Part shown: piece by piece, positions 50,682 through 61,374 of the stretch
Layout of the letters: every line of letters begins with the position of its first letter
How positions within the stretch are numbered: the stretch's first letter is position 1
Source: Calliopum simillimum
Taxonomy: Eukaryota > Arthropoda > Insecta > Diptera > Lauxaniidae
Reading direction: 5' to 3'
Length of the DNA stretch: 64,000 bases
Assembly: GCA_951812925.1 (NCBI GenBank)
Contig: OX638370.1
Coordinates: forward strand, 26,031,964-26,095,963
Program-made: the position numbers and the translations under genes
The notes under the pieces: generated by a model
The model's database searches: none
Seen by the model: only the letters and a program-made list of their open reading frames with translations
Told to the model about the DNA's origin: nothing

Positions 50682-51914
50682 ATGATCAACTCTGGAAAAT
50701 TAGCAGGACGTACCCTTTTTATTACCGGTGCTTCGCGTGGTATTGGCAAAGCGATTGCGCTGAAAGCAGCGCGTGACGGAGCTAATATTGTCATCGCCGC
50801 AAAGACAGCGGAACCGCATCCCAAGTTGCCTGGCACAATCTACACTACAGCTGAAGAAGTAGAGAAGATCGGTGGTAAGGCGCATCCTTGCATTGTGGAT
50901 GTCAGAGATGAAGCACAAGTGCGGAGTGCAGTAGCAGAGGCGGTGGCCAAATTTGGTGGCATTGATATTCTTGTAAATAATGCCAGCGCTATTTCACTAA
51001 CAGGCACCTTGCAGACAGATATGAAAAGGTACGATCTGATGCACAACATAAACACACGCGGTACCTTTCTTGTTTCTAAGGAATGCATACCATATTTGCT
51101 AAAGAGTTCGCATGCGCACATACTGAACATTTCACCTCCGTTGAATTTAAATCCTGTTTGGTTTAGCGATCATGTTGCCTACACTATGGCTAAATATGGT
51201 ATGTCTATGTGTGTCCTCGGCATGGCACGAGAATTTCAGAGTGAAGGAATCGCTGTAAATGCACTTTGGCCGCGCACCGCTATACAAACAGCAGCAATCG
51301 AAATGCTAACTGGACCTGACAGTGCAAAGTTTTCACGCAAACCAGAAATAATGTCTGATGCTGCATATGCTGTTCTTATACGCGAACCCACCAAGTGTAC
51401 GGGTCAGTTTCTCATTGATGATGAGGTGCTCAGGGAAGCAGGCATTACGGATTTAAAACAGTACGCTTGTGATCCATCGTCTGATAAATTAATGGATGAT
51501 TTCTTTTTGGATGCTCCAAGTGACACAACGATTCCTATAGGTTCGAGTACTACTGCTGATGCGGCTGGTCCTAGCGGCGGCAAGGTACCATTAATTTTTT
51601 CAAAAATTGAAGGTCTACTCTCTGAAGAAATCGTCAACAAAACAGGCGCTGTTTATCAGTTTAATATTGAGGGAGATGAAAAGGGTACATGGTTTTTAGA
51701 TCTTAAAAATGGCACTGGTAAATGTGGTACTGGGACACCGGAATCAACTCCAGATGCTACACTTACAATGAAATCACAAAATTTCTTTGATATGTTTTCT
51801 GGTAAATTGAAACCTGCACCAGCTTTTATGACCGGTAAATTGAAGATTAAAGGTGACCTACAAAAAGCCATGAAATTAGAGAAACTAATGAAAGCCTTAA
51901 AATCAAAATTGTAA
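50682..51914 (+). CDS. Hsdl2: Hydroxysteroid dehydrogenase-like protein 2 (HSDL2), peroxisomal
   Basis: A single-exon protein of 410 aa. An N-terminal short-chain dehydrogenase domain shows the NAD(P)-binding motif TGASRGIG (15-22), NNAS at 99-102, Ser at about 151 and the catalytic YTMAK (Y167, K171). The segment LNISPPLNLNPVW is characteristic of HSDL2. After a linker (about 275-300) comes an SCP2 sterol-carrier domain. The last three residues, SKL, are a perfect type 1 peroxisomal signal. It likely acts on fatty-acid or sterol-related substrates in peroxisomes. The ATG at 50682 is chosen because it gives the family-like MINSGKLAGRTLFITGASRG; an in-frame ATG nine codons upstream is possible. 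AATAAA is at 52112-52117. Confidence 0.95.
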   Translation: MINSGKLAGRTLFITGASRGIGKAIALKAARDGANIVIAAKTAEPHPKLPGTIYTTAEEVEKIGGKAHPCIVDVRDEAQVRSAVAEAVAKFGGIDILVNNASAISLTGTLQTDMKRYDLMHNINTRGTFLVSKECIPYLLKSSHAHILNISPPLNLNPVWFSDHVAYTMAKYGMSMCVLGMAREFQSEGIAVNALWPRTAIQTAAIEMLTGPDSAKFSRKPEIMSDAAYAVLIREPTKCTGQFLIDDEVLREAGITDLKQYACDPSSDKLMDDFFLDAPSDTTIPIGSSTTADAAGPSGGKVPLIFSKIEGLLSEEIVNKTGAVYQFNIEGDEKGTWFLDLKNGTGKCGTGTPESTPDATLTMKSQNFFDMFSGKLKPAPAFMTGKLKIKGDLQKAMKLEKLMKALKSKL

Positions 51915-52254
51915 GAGTTTTAAAAGCAAACTTTTTTTATCGAGCATTATAATACCACATTTTCGTAACTACGATTTTAATATATTATTTAACTCATTAC
52001 ATATTGCTGTAACATACATACTATTTTATACATATAATTTCTGCATTTACATCAGTTTTTCTTGTAAAAGTTAGTATTTTTTTTTTAAAAACGATGTTAG
52101 ATGAAAAGTCGAATAAACATTTTATGCTAAAATTAATACGATTTTTTTTTTTTTTTTAAAAAAGGCCGTCCATGGATTACATAAGACATCCAGGGGCGGT
52201 GGAAGTTTTCTAATTATCCTACACGGTGAAGGGGTGTATACAAATCGTCAACGG

Positions 52255-52442
52255 AAATGCAAAAAGGCGTAACATTTTGAATTTTTTCAAAGGTGTTGCA
52301 AGGAACGTCTTAAAACTCCAAATATTTATAGCCAGTTTTGGCATGTATAAAGCAATAAGCAACACTAATCAAAATTGGCTTTAAAATATTTTTAAGACGT
52401 TTATTGTAACGCCTTTGAGAAAATTCAGCAGACGATATATAA
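52255..52442. repeat. Foldback of the AAAGGCGTAACATTTT family
   Basis: GGCGTAACATTTTGAATTTT, then TTTCAAAGGTGTTGCA and AAAACTCCAAATATTTATAG on the left pair with CAAAATTGGCTTTAAAATA, TTTTAAGACG and TGTAACGCCTTTGAGAAAAT on the right. Same family as 41.7 kb. Confidence 0.55.
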
Positions 52443-52589
52443 AACACCTTCCACAAAAGGAAGGAAATTGCATCCCATGAATTTATGCGGTCATAAACAC
52501 TTTATAAGTTAGAAGAGGAAAAAATATCGTTAAAGGAAAAAAAAAAAATTCATCGAAATGAATAGGTATAAGTGTCGTTAAATATCAAA

Positions 52590-52682
52590 ACTGCCTAAGT
52601 CCCTCTCTGATAAGTAGGCAAAATAAAATAATTTCAATAATTTGATTTTAATTTCTTCAGATCATAGGGACTTAGGCAGTAC
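52590..52682. repeat. Short inverted repeat with ACTGCCTAAGTCCCT arms
   Basis: AACTGCCTAAGTCCCT near 52,590 is mirrored by AGGGACTTAGGCAGTA near 52,667, enclosing about 60 bp of AT-rich sequence. Possibly a minimal MITE. Confidence 0.5.
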
Positions 52683-52959
52683 TTGAGAACCAAATCTTAA
52701 CCATAAAACTGACTGCTATAACTGAACTCGAAATGTAATTCCAAACCTCAAGACGCATTGATATAAAAAAATGTTTCCGCTTCGAGCGCAGCGCAGTGTA
52801 ATTAATTGACGTATACGAGTTATGACCTCTGCTTCTACAAACTCTACTGCTTTCTAGAATAAATCTACTCCTCATACTTTTCATTTTTTACAAAAACACA
52901 TCAAAAATGTTACTTCATAGTTATTTATATTTCTATAGTTTTCAAATTCATATAAGCAG

Positions 52960-53335
52960 TCAAAAGTGTTCGATGAAAGTTTTTTCTACTCTAGGTTGCT
53001 CTATTCTACTCTGAAAAGTGTTTGATGAGTCTGCTCCATACTGCTCTAGATTTTTATGTAGAGAAGGTTGGAGCAGCAAATTTTCATAAGAAAAATCAAA
53101 ACAAAATAAATATTTTTAAAATTTATCGTCAATTTTGATATTTTTATTTTATTTTTAAAGTAAAAATATGTAAATATTTCTAAAATTTTTTCTGATTTTC
53201 TCAAAGTAGCTTGTTTTGTGTTTTTTGAAATTTCTGCTCTGCCCTACTCTACTCTACTCTAGCCTGCTCTAAAAGTCATATGACAGTTTTCAAAAGCTGC
53301 TCCACTCTGCTCTACTGTGATCTAAGTTCGTGAAA
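52960..53335. repeat. Low-complexity CTCTACTCTACTCT-rich repeat
   Basis: Imperfect runs of CTGCTCTACTCT-type words at 52,985-53,055 and 53,225-53,330 flank an AT-rich centre. AAGTGTTCGATGAAAG and AAGTGTTTGATGAGTC occur as direct variants. No coding frame. Confidence 0.45.
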
Positions 53336-53479
53336 CAAAGCTATATTATGCTTGAGTAGTGTTTTATGTACTTTATTTTAAAATTTCATTTCATATTACA
53401 ACAGTTTATTTCTTTTTTTTTTCCTTAAATTCATAATTTTGTAATTACATATATATATAAATCAAATTAACATGGTTTT

Positions 53480-55830
53480 TTTATTCTATTATAGACAAAA
53501 TTTTTGTATTATTTTAGTTTATTATTCACAGGTTTATTTTAAATTCTTTTTCTTCCCAAGTTTTTTTTTTCTTGTTATATTGTCTTTCATTTTATAAAAT
53601 TTAAAAAAAAAACCAAAACATGAATATATGATCTAAATACGAAATAAATAAACCATAGACAATGAAAAAGTAAAATTCAAAAACTCGAAGCTTTTTCTTT
53701 GTTTAAGGCATACTTATTTCGTATTTAGATTTTCCTGTTTTAGTTTTTCTCAATTAAATTTTATAAAAATGATGTTTCGCACATATAACTTTTTTATTTT
53801 AAACTTTGGGAAGAAGACACTATTCAAACATTTGATTTTTTTTTTTTTTTAAATTCTTATATCGATTCACTTTTTTTTGGTTTGCATATACATACTAATG
53901 CTATTGAAAAATTCGATGAGGATGACTGTTTTTAAACTGTTGCTCTAGACCAGTGGAATTTCGTACTTCGTTCTTATTCTGCAGAATTCGTTATATCTTT
54001 TGGGAGTAATGCTTTTAGTGGCAAATCCAGTTTTTCCTCAGCCTTTTTTGATAAACGCAATGTGATTTGTGATGTGGCCTCAATTTTTATTTCAGTGTTT
54101 TACTTTTGATGCTCGTCCACTGCACAGTTTGTCTTCAATTTCCATAAGACTTGTTCAATCAACGCCTTTCTTTGTAATATACTGCTTTACAAGAATCAAA
54201 ATCAACCCCAAACAGAAAAGAACGTCAGCTGTTTTTTTGCAACCACCATTTTGCAATATGGTACATCAAAAATTATATCTCTTGTGAATTGCTCAATAAG
54301 GCGAACGCAGCTTAGAGCTGGCTTACACGATAGACAGCCTAGTTGCGCCACTATCTGATTTTCTATTAAGGCATTTGAGAGCACCCACACGAACGATTCG
54401 ATATCTTCTGTGTGTGTTTGCTTTGCTATACATACATGATTCAGAAAAAAAAGTTGCGCAACTATCCTGCCTGTCGTCTGAACCAGCTATTACACATACG
54501 ATGTTAAAAGCCGGTACAGACTATCGATCAAGTTCCTCAGTTTTGCTCAGATTTTCTCTTGTTTGCGTGTGTGGCCGCTATTTTGCATCAGTCATCAGAC
54601 AACCACAAAATGATTTGTGGGTGGCAGTCAGCGGCTATATGTGACTGACGAACATGATCGCTAGTGTGTACCCCTTATAAGACGAGCAACTTTCTCGAAT
54701 TGAGAAGACCAAATAGTTGCGCGACTGTTGCATGACCTTAAGTGCTGCGTTCGTCTTATTGAGTAATTTACAATAGTATATTTTCGATGAACCACTGAAC
54801 AATAATTTGCAAAATGATGGTTGCTAAAAAATCGGGCGTTGTCTGTTCTGTTTGAGTAGATCACATGGAAAGAGGTCAAAAAAAAATCCTCCCCTTTAAA
54901 AAGGAGTATTGTTTGAACGCTACAAAAATCGAGATTGAGAGTTGAGAGCTGTGAAAAAAGCGATTGTGCTCGAAGATAAAAATTTTACCAATATAGTGGA
55001 TATACAATTTTCCTTGATGTCCGCGTTCCTTGATGAAATAAGGCAATCTCCGGAATAAGAACGGAGAACATCTACATTCAATAGATTGGAAGCAATCATC
55101 TTCATCGGATCATAAGTTCCTAATAAAAATCTGTGGTTAAACTAATCTACTTAGCATAAAAGGTATAAAAAGTCATATTTAAAAGAAAAGTTTGCTGATC
55201 TAATTTAATTATACATTTACAAGTAAACTAAAAATAACGCATTGTTAAATATTTTAAGGTATATTCTTTTTCTTACCAAAGTATGAAATCTTAAAAAAAA
55301 AAATTCACAAAATATATATGTTTTTAACATAAAATAAGTGTACCTAAAATAAAGAAAAAGTAACAAAGTTCCCAATCCTAATGCTATATTGAAAATCGTA
55401 TAATTGAGGAAGAAACGCATCGTTTTAGATCTGTACATTTTAGGTTGAAAATATTTTTCAAATGTTGAAATATTGTGCTGAAACTATATGAAAAATATTT
55501 TCAAGTTAAATGTATATATGTGGCTTTATAACTATGCGTTTTATTTTCCAGATAAACAATTTTTCTGTACATTCTGGTTTTTGAATTTTACTTGATCATT
55601 ATTTAAAGCTTATTTATTTCATGTTAAAATTATTACTTTGTTCGTTCTTTTTTTTAAACATGTACTCTATGATGAAAAATTCATAGTAAATTAAAAAAGA
55701 AAACTTGTGAAGAAAAAGAATTTAAAATAAAACTCTATAGAATATTAAATTAAAATAGCCAAAATTAAATAGAAATATTAATAAATAATGATGTAATAAA
55801 AACTTAAAAATTTAATGAAAAGTTTTTTTT
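53480..55830. mobile_element. Large inverted-repeat element, copy B
   Basis: A second copy of the family seen at 42.4-50.0 kb. The left arm has CACAGGTTTATTTTAAATTC followed by TTTTTCTTCCCAAG. The right arm ends with GTGAAGAAAAAGAATTTAAA. The inner arms again carry a GAACCACTGAACAATAATTT block and a GGCGAACGCAGC/GCTGCGTTCG block. A 155-bp MITE has inserted in the middle. No transposase seen. Confidence 0.55.
54512..54667. mobile_element. 155-bp MITE, copy 1
   Basis: The ends GGTACAGACTATCGATCA and TGATCGCTAGTGTGTACC are imperfect inverted repeats. The body contains CTTGTTTGCGTGTGTGGCCG, then CTATTTTGCATCAGT. The flanks ttaaaag and ttataag may be a decayed target duplication. Confidence 0.6.
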
Positions 55831-56247
55831 TTTCTTAGTTTTAAAATGTTCGAGTTATGTGGAATATTATTGGGAACAAATTTATTTTAGGTGTAAAAAA
55901 GTTTTGAATTCGAGTCACGGGTTTTGAGATATGGCGAGTTTTCGAATTTTTTTTTTTTTTAAATACCACCATTTCCAAAATGTCACAAACCTATAGTTTT
56001 TGTAACGAAAGATTGAATCCTATCTGCACTTGAACCACAGAATTCTTATTTTTTCAACAAGTATGGATTAGATGACATTGCTGGTTTGGGCTTACTGTGC
56101 AATGTGTTTTAGTAAAAACACCAACAAAATTATAAAAACATGCCAAAATGCATAAAGGAAAATAAAAAAATTAATTGAAAGGTTGACTTGTTACGGTTCA
56201 ATGATTAACACAATCAGACGAATTTGTCGACATCCAAAAGAACTTAA

Positions 56248-56405
56248 GTGGCGTATACAATAGCGATCATGTTTGTCAGTCAAATCTGGCCACTGACTAT
56301 CACTCAACCACAGACCATTTTGTGATTGACTGCTAACTGATGAAAAATAGCGGCCACACACGCAAACAAGAGAAACTGATGAACTTGATCGATGGTCTGT
56401 ACCCC
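56248..56405. mobile_element. 155-bp MITE, copy 2 (opposite orientation)
   Basis: The reverse complement of copy 1 with moderate divergence: CAATAGCGATCATG and TTGTCAGTC on the left, CGGCCACACACGCAAACAAG and TTGATCGATGGTCTGTAC on the right. Confidence 0.6.
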
Positions 56406-56803
56406 CATTTACAATCATACTATATTTTACCTTTAGCACAGATTAAATTTACTTAATTCTTTAATCAGAATATGATTCTCCTATGTATTTAACTCGTTTT
56501 ATCTAAAAAACAGTAAAAAAGTTAAGAATCTGCTTGTAAAACTAATTAAATGTGTTTCTGTGTTACCCGATCAAGAAATATTTTCTTATGTGTCCACTAA
56601 GCCCAATGATTCTCAATCCTAATATTGCAAAAAGAGTCTAAGCACATACGTAATATTTCAGTATAGTTTTTGGTCACTTTGCTTCTTTCAATTATATGTG
56701 CAAATAACATAATCGGAGCTCCCTTGTGACCCTTTAAGCGAATGTCATTAAAAATGTTAAAAACTTAATTCCCAGGCTCATATTATATAGTTTAAAACAA
56801 TTA

Positions 56804-57161
56804 GGGTCTGTCTATAAATTACGTCACACGAATTTAATGGTTTTTGGACACGCCCTCCCCCAGGTCACACTTTGTAAAATTTTCACAGACCCCCTATTTG
56901 TGACATCACACTCTGACCTTTTATACCTTAAAATTAATTGAACGTTTTTTTAAAATTTAAATAACGCGATTTAATATGCTTAAAGCTTAACAATCGTAAA
57001 GTTTTTTGCGAACAAAGTATTTTGGAAAATTTAAAAATTTTTTTCGATTTGAATTGTATGACACCGCTCATACACTTTCCAAGACCCCCCTATGTCACAC
57101 TTTGTCAAACATTTGTGCACACCCCTCCTCTAAAAGTGTGACGTAATTTACAGACAGCCCC
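56804..57161. mobile_element. PIF/Harbinger-type MITE
   Basis: The ends GGGTCTGTCTATAAATTACG and CGTAATTTACAGACAGCCCC are inverted repeats, both continuing into TCACAC. They are flanked by TTA on each side (56801-56803 and 57162-57164), the Harbinger-type duplication. The interior repeats TCACACTTTGT and AAGACCCCCC words. Non-coding. Confidence 0.65.
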
Positions 57162-57592
57162 TTAAGGTGTTTCTTAAAATATGCCTCGAAAACCTAGTGA
57201 ACATCATAAAACGGTCAAAGTTCCTATTGATTTTGACAACGATTTTAAGGAATACCCTCAATATATTTTTAAAGTAGTTTTGAATATTCTAAAGTATATA
57301 CCACCCCTTAAATTTTTTTTTTATAAAATGCTTGTCCGAAATGGTCCCATTCTCTCCTTGATTACTTTGCGATATTTATTATCTGTGTAGGCTCGGACTA
57401 AAATACTCTGATTTACGAAACAACTTCTGTCAGATACAATTACTGTCAAGAGTTAACCCAATTTGACGTTTCATACATTTTTGGCGTGGCGCTCAAAATC
57501 TCAAAATTCCAAGCACAGCAAAAATTTAAACAATTCGCAAGTAATCGAAATATCTTTGTAATAAGTTCGCCAGCAATACAAAAACAGTAAAA

Positions 57593-59440
57593 ATGAGCCA
57601 AGAAGAACCGGAAATTCCCACCGCTTGTAATTTTCTCAAAGATCCGTTGTCGTTGAGGTAAATTTGGAATAAAGAGAAAAATAATTTCTATTTAATGTTT
57701 TCAATTAATTTTGGTGTTAATTTCTAGTGATCTTATCGATAGCGGTGCTAGATTTGAAATCAACACAAATTTTGACGAAGGTTTCACCAACGACATATTC
57801 GAAGAGCTTAATATGGGTTCCGATGACGAAGACGCCGAAGTAGATCGCAGCTCCTTGGTTTCACCTTGGACAAAGCCTTTTGAAGAGTTGAGGCAACACA
57901 TGACTCCGATAAATGAATTTATATACAAGAAAGTGACCAAAGAGGGTAACAAAGATTTGGGCTCAGTTCCAAACAATGCACGAGTTTGTATACGCTACAA
58001 TGCATATTGGGAAGGTGAGGGAGCACCTTTTGATTCGTCGTTTCTACGTGGTTCATCGCATAATTTTTATACGGGACGCAACGAAGTGCTTGAAGGCTTG
58101 GAAGAAGCAGTACGCACCATGCACAAAAGCGAGCAGGCACAATTTGTAATTTCATATAAATTACTTTTCCATGACATGGGTTGTCCACCGCGCGTTAAGC
58201 CCAAGGCCGATGGTCTGTTTATCATTGAATTGGTTTCATTTAATGCTGTTGGTGATGTTGATGCCGATAAGGAAGTGCCTGAGGAGGATCGAAATAAATT
58301 CCCAGTTGTGTTTGATAAAGTTAAGGAAATTCACCTTAAAGGTTTGGATTTCTTTCAGCAAGGCTTGTATCGTAATGCCTGCCGTGCTTTTGAAAAGGCT
58401 GTAGATGTGTTAAACTTTTGTCGCTTGGCAAATGAAGAAGAGGAGCGAGAGCAGTGCACTTTTCTACTTAAATTGTATACAAATCTAGCCGTCTGTTACA
58501 TTAAGACGAACTCGCCAACAAAGACGTGCATCATGTGCAAAGAGATTCGACGTCTAACAGATAATAAACCATCATGTAAAGCACTTTTCCAAGAAGGTCG
58601 AGCGTTACTGATGTTAGGTAAGTATTTACTGTGTTAGGAATATCGGTAAAAAAAGAAAGGGCATGTTATATTCTTACCCTTCCAAAATCGTTGCGAAAAC
58701 TGGGTTTCGTGAGGCCTTTTATGGCTATTAAGCAAAAATAATTAAAATTGATTTTTATTATTTTTCATCTTGACTTTTTTAGGGGACCGCGGAAGTAAAA
58801 TTAGGTAGCATTCGGCATATAAAAAATATTTCTTAGTTAGGGACAGCTTCTAGCCCCAGTTAGGTCTTTTGGAGTTGTGAATGGCCGGCCCTCTGAAATG
58901 AAAACTCTGTAATATTCAACCAGTGATTGGTCAAAGATTTAAAATGCAAAGCACTAGGCTATAATACAACCTCATACAAGCTTAAATAAAAACCCTTTAA
59001 AGTTTATTTGGAATACCATATTAAATATTCGTTATTCTTCTCTTCTCTTAGGTGAATATGAACGTTCACGTCAGATATTGACGCGTGCACAACGTATGGA
59101 ACCACAAAATCAAGACATAAGCAATGAAATGAAAACCCTTGATGAACGTTTTGCGCGTTACAAAGCCAGTGAGAAAAGCATCTGGACCAAAGCAATGGGT
59201 GTTATTAAAGATCCAGATCCAAATATAAAAGCAGACCAAAATGTTGAAAAAACTGAATTTGAAACTGAAATGTTGCAGTTAATGAAATCACTTAAGGAAA
59301 ATTGTACGTTAAATTCGTTAAAACTTCCACCGGGTCTTACAGAAGCAGAAATCGAAACTGTTGAAACATTAGCGAAGCGCTTAGATTTAAAGTTATCGAT
59401 ATCTCCAGTGGACGCTACAAGCTACACACTAGTTAAATAA
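57593..59440 (+). CDS. shu: Shutdown (FKBP6-like co-chaperone), three exons
   Basis: A 447-aa protein. Exons are 57593-57657, 57728-58617 and 59052-59440, phases 2 and 1 matching, all GT-AG. It has a short N-terminus (MSQEEPEIPTACNFLKDPLS) and an acidic linker (MGSDDEDAEVDR). An FKBP-like domain spans about 83-194 (NARVCIRYNAYWEGEGAPFD, EVLEGLEEAVRTMHK). Three TPR-type helical repeats follow from about 219 into exon 3 (KGLDFFQQGLYRNACRAFEK, LYTNLAVCYIKTNSPTK, GEYERSRQILTRAQRME). Shutdown works with Hsp90 to load piRNAs onto PIWI proteins in the germline. The FKBP part is thought to be non-enzymatic in this family. A model starting at exon 2 would lack a true ATG. Confidence 0.93.
58618..59051 (+). 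other. Second intron of shu
   Basis: 434 bp between a gtaagt donor and a ctcttag acceptor. It contains no recognisable gene or repeat end; a GGCCGGCCCTC word near 58,880 is the only GC-rich spot. Confidence 0.75.
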
Positions 59441-59704
59441 GAATCAAGTCAAAATCATAATCACCATAAAGTGTAAACCGTAATGAATTATTTTTTCGTT
59501 TTTTTTCTTTTTTCAAGTGTATGCTAGGAAACTTAAAGATAGAGCTTAGCATTAGTGGTTTTTAACTGTTCATGCGATTAAGAAATTTAAATTTATATTT
59601 TCATTATTCATAAAAATATTTTATTCAAAGTTATTAGAATGTGTTGTTATTGAAAACATTAGTTTTTTTAAGAGAAATTGCAGAACAATATTTGAGGAGT
59701 GATT

Positions 59705-60142
59705 TTTCAAAAGGGCGTAAAACCACATCCAACCTGGAACAAACCTAAGGATGCCATCGCCATTACCATGCTAAAATACATCCTCTAGTCCAAAATTCAT
59801 CACAAAAAATGCATTTTTCTAAGATAAAATCGTGATCAAAAGTCGCATTTCAGAACAAAAGGGCTTATTTCCATATAATTTCATAGAAATTATTAGAGTT
59901 TGATACAAAAAGACGTATTTTGAATAGTGGCCACAAAAACTTTTAATATTTTTTATATGCCCCAGGCTATATAGGTGCTTACATACCATGCCTATAGACA
60001 TCATAAACTTCCAAATGGTGAAATAAGAGTGATTTTGAAACAGGAGACATTAAAAAAAAATATGTTATTGTAAACAGCCCATAAAAGTTTTTTCTCATTA
60101 CTGAAAATTTGTTTAACATGGTTTTACGCCCTTTTGATAAAT
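59705..60142. repeat. Inverted-repeat element with TCAAAAGGGCGTAAAACCA ends
   Basis: TTCAAAAGGGCGTAAAACCA on the left is matched by TGGTTTTACGCCCTTTTGA on the right. The interior contains AAAAGACGTATTTTGAAT and no coding frame. It sits about 270 bp past the shu stop. Confidence 0.6.
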
Positions 60143-60366
60143 AACTCTTCATTTAATCTAAAATATTGAAGAATGAAGAAACAACCATTTTCTGGTACAA
60201 ATGTATACAGGCATATTAGACTGATTAAAAAAAAAAAAAAAAAAAAACGATTGGTTGCACTTTGCAACACAAAATTCTGAATTTGCTCTCGATGATTTTT
60301 TTTTACTAATTCAGCGTCGCTGATTCTGAATCTGGCACTATTCACTTTTTTAGCGGCATTCATTGG

Positions 60367-60572
60367 CCCTGATTTTCCTCTTTAAACCATAACTTACATT
60401 TTTCTAATTGGATCATTTCTTTCCGACATATAATCCATTGATGTAAAGATATGCAAATTTAATACAGTGCTTTACCGGTATTTGCGATACCTTTACTTCA
60501 ATGGATGATATCTCTGAAAGTATTGTCCCAATTGAAAGAGTTAAAGTTATGGTTTAAAAAGGAAGATCAGGC
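60367..60572. repeat. Foldback of about 200 bp
   Basis: CCTGATTTTCCTCTTTAAAC, then CATAACTT on the left pairs with AAGTTATGGTTTAAAAAGGA and AGATCAGG on the right. Pairing continues inward through AATTGG..CAATT and ATCCATTGATGTAAAGATAT against its diverged complement. Confidence 0.6.
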
Positions 60573-60755
60573 CTATTGAATGCCGCTGACAAAAGTGAAC
60601 TATACTATTTTCTGGATGTATGCCATAGCTCTGAAAATAGTGTTTTCTGCACTTTAACCCGGATAACCCGGATATCAGACATGGAAAGAAAAAACAGTTT
60701 CCAGATTTGGAATCAGTGACTTCGAAGTAGTCAATTTCATATTGTTTTTTCCACT

Positions 60756-61160
60756 GTGTTATTAGTACCATTCTATAATACAAAACAGCATCCAAGTACT
60801 GAAAAAATAGATAGATACCAAAAGATAGAGTCTTGTTTCCATACGACAACAATACAAAATACACTGCTTGTGACGTTAAAAAGTGGCTTCTGTACAAAAC
60901 AAAGGTTAATCAACATCGCCGCAATGTCCTTTTTGAACCGAATGAAAATTTGTTTGCAGAATTTGGTGGAAAAATCAGAAAAAAAGGTGCTCAAAGTAGT
61001 ATTGCAAGAAAAATGGAACAAAATAGTGTCCGAAAAATGTCGTAAATGGATGAAATCCATGCAAACATGCTTCAATAATGGCCACCATGACAGTTATAAA
61101 AAAATCTTGATGCAGAATCTAGAGAGTAAAATGTTAAAAATAAGCAATATACTTTTGTGA
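60756..61160 (+). pseudogene. Tc1-like transposase remnant
   Basis: Broken frames read NVLFEPNENLFAEFGG (compare the usual I-L-F-S-D-E-S-K-F-N), then KVVLQEKWNKIVSEKCRKWM and KSMQTCFNNGHHDSYKKI, the last part matching the typical C-terminus of Tc1 transposases. The catalytic Asp and Glu motifs are absent or changed, and the parts lie in different frames. Confidence 0.55.
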
Positions 61161-61174
61161 ACTTATTTATTTGG

Positions 61175-61365
61175 CCTGGAAATAGTGACAGAAAATTTTT
61201 TGGAAGTAACGCCAGAAAAATCTACATACAAAATTCTAGCGTTATTTTCATTTTGTTTTGGAAATATAGCCAAAAATTAACTAGGTAATAACGCCAGAAA
61301 AGTGCTTGGCCTTATTTTCAAAACAAAATGGAAAGAACGCCAGAATTTTGTTTGTACAGTGGTTC
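61175..61365. repeat. Short foldback with GAACGCCAGAATTTTG ends
   Basis: CAAAATTCTAGCGTTATTTT, then CATTTTGTTTTGG on the left pairs with CAAAACAAAATGG and AAAGAACGCCAGAATTTTG on the right. AACGCCAGAAAA occurs three times. It probably belongs with the neighbouring Tc1 remnant. Confidence 0.5.
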
Positions 61366-61374
61366 AAACGACTA

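Noticed and set aside
57181..57390. 69-codon frame starting MPRKPSEHHKTVK
   Set aside because: It has a true ATG and a slightly coding-like start, but becomes a low-complexity hydrophobic stretch and sits beside a MITE; not enough to call a gene.
60124..60897. Minus-strand frames near 60.1-60.9 kb
   Set aside because: They cross foldback arms and are opposite the Tc1 remnant; no protein similarity was recognised.
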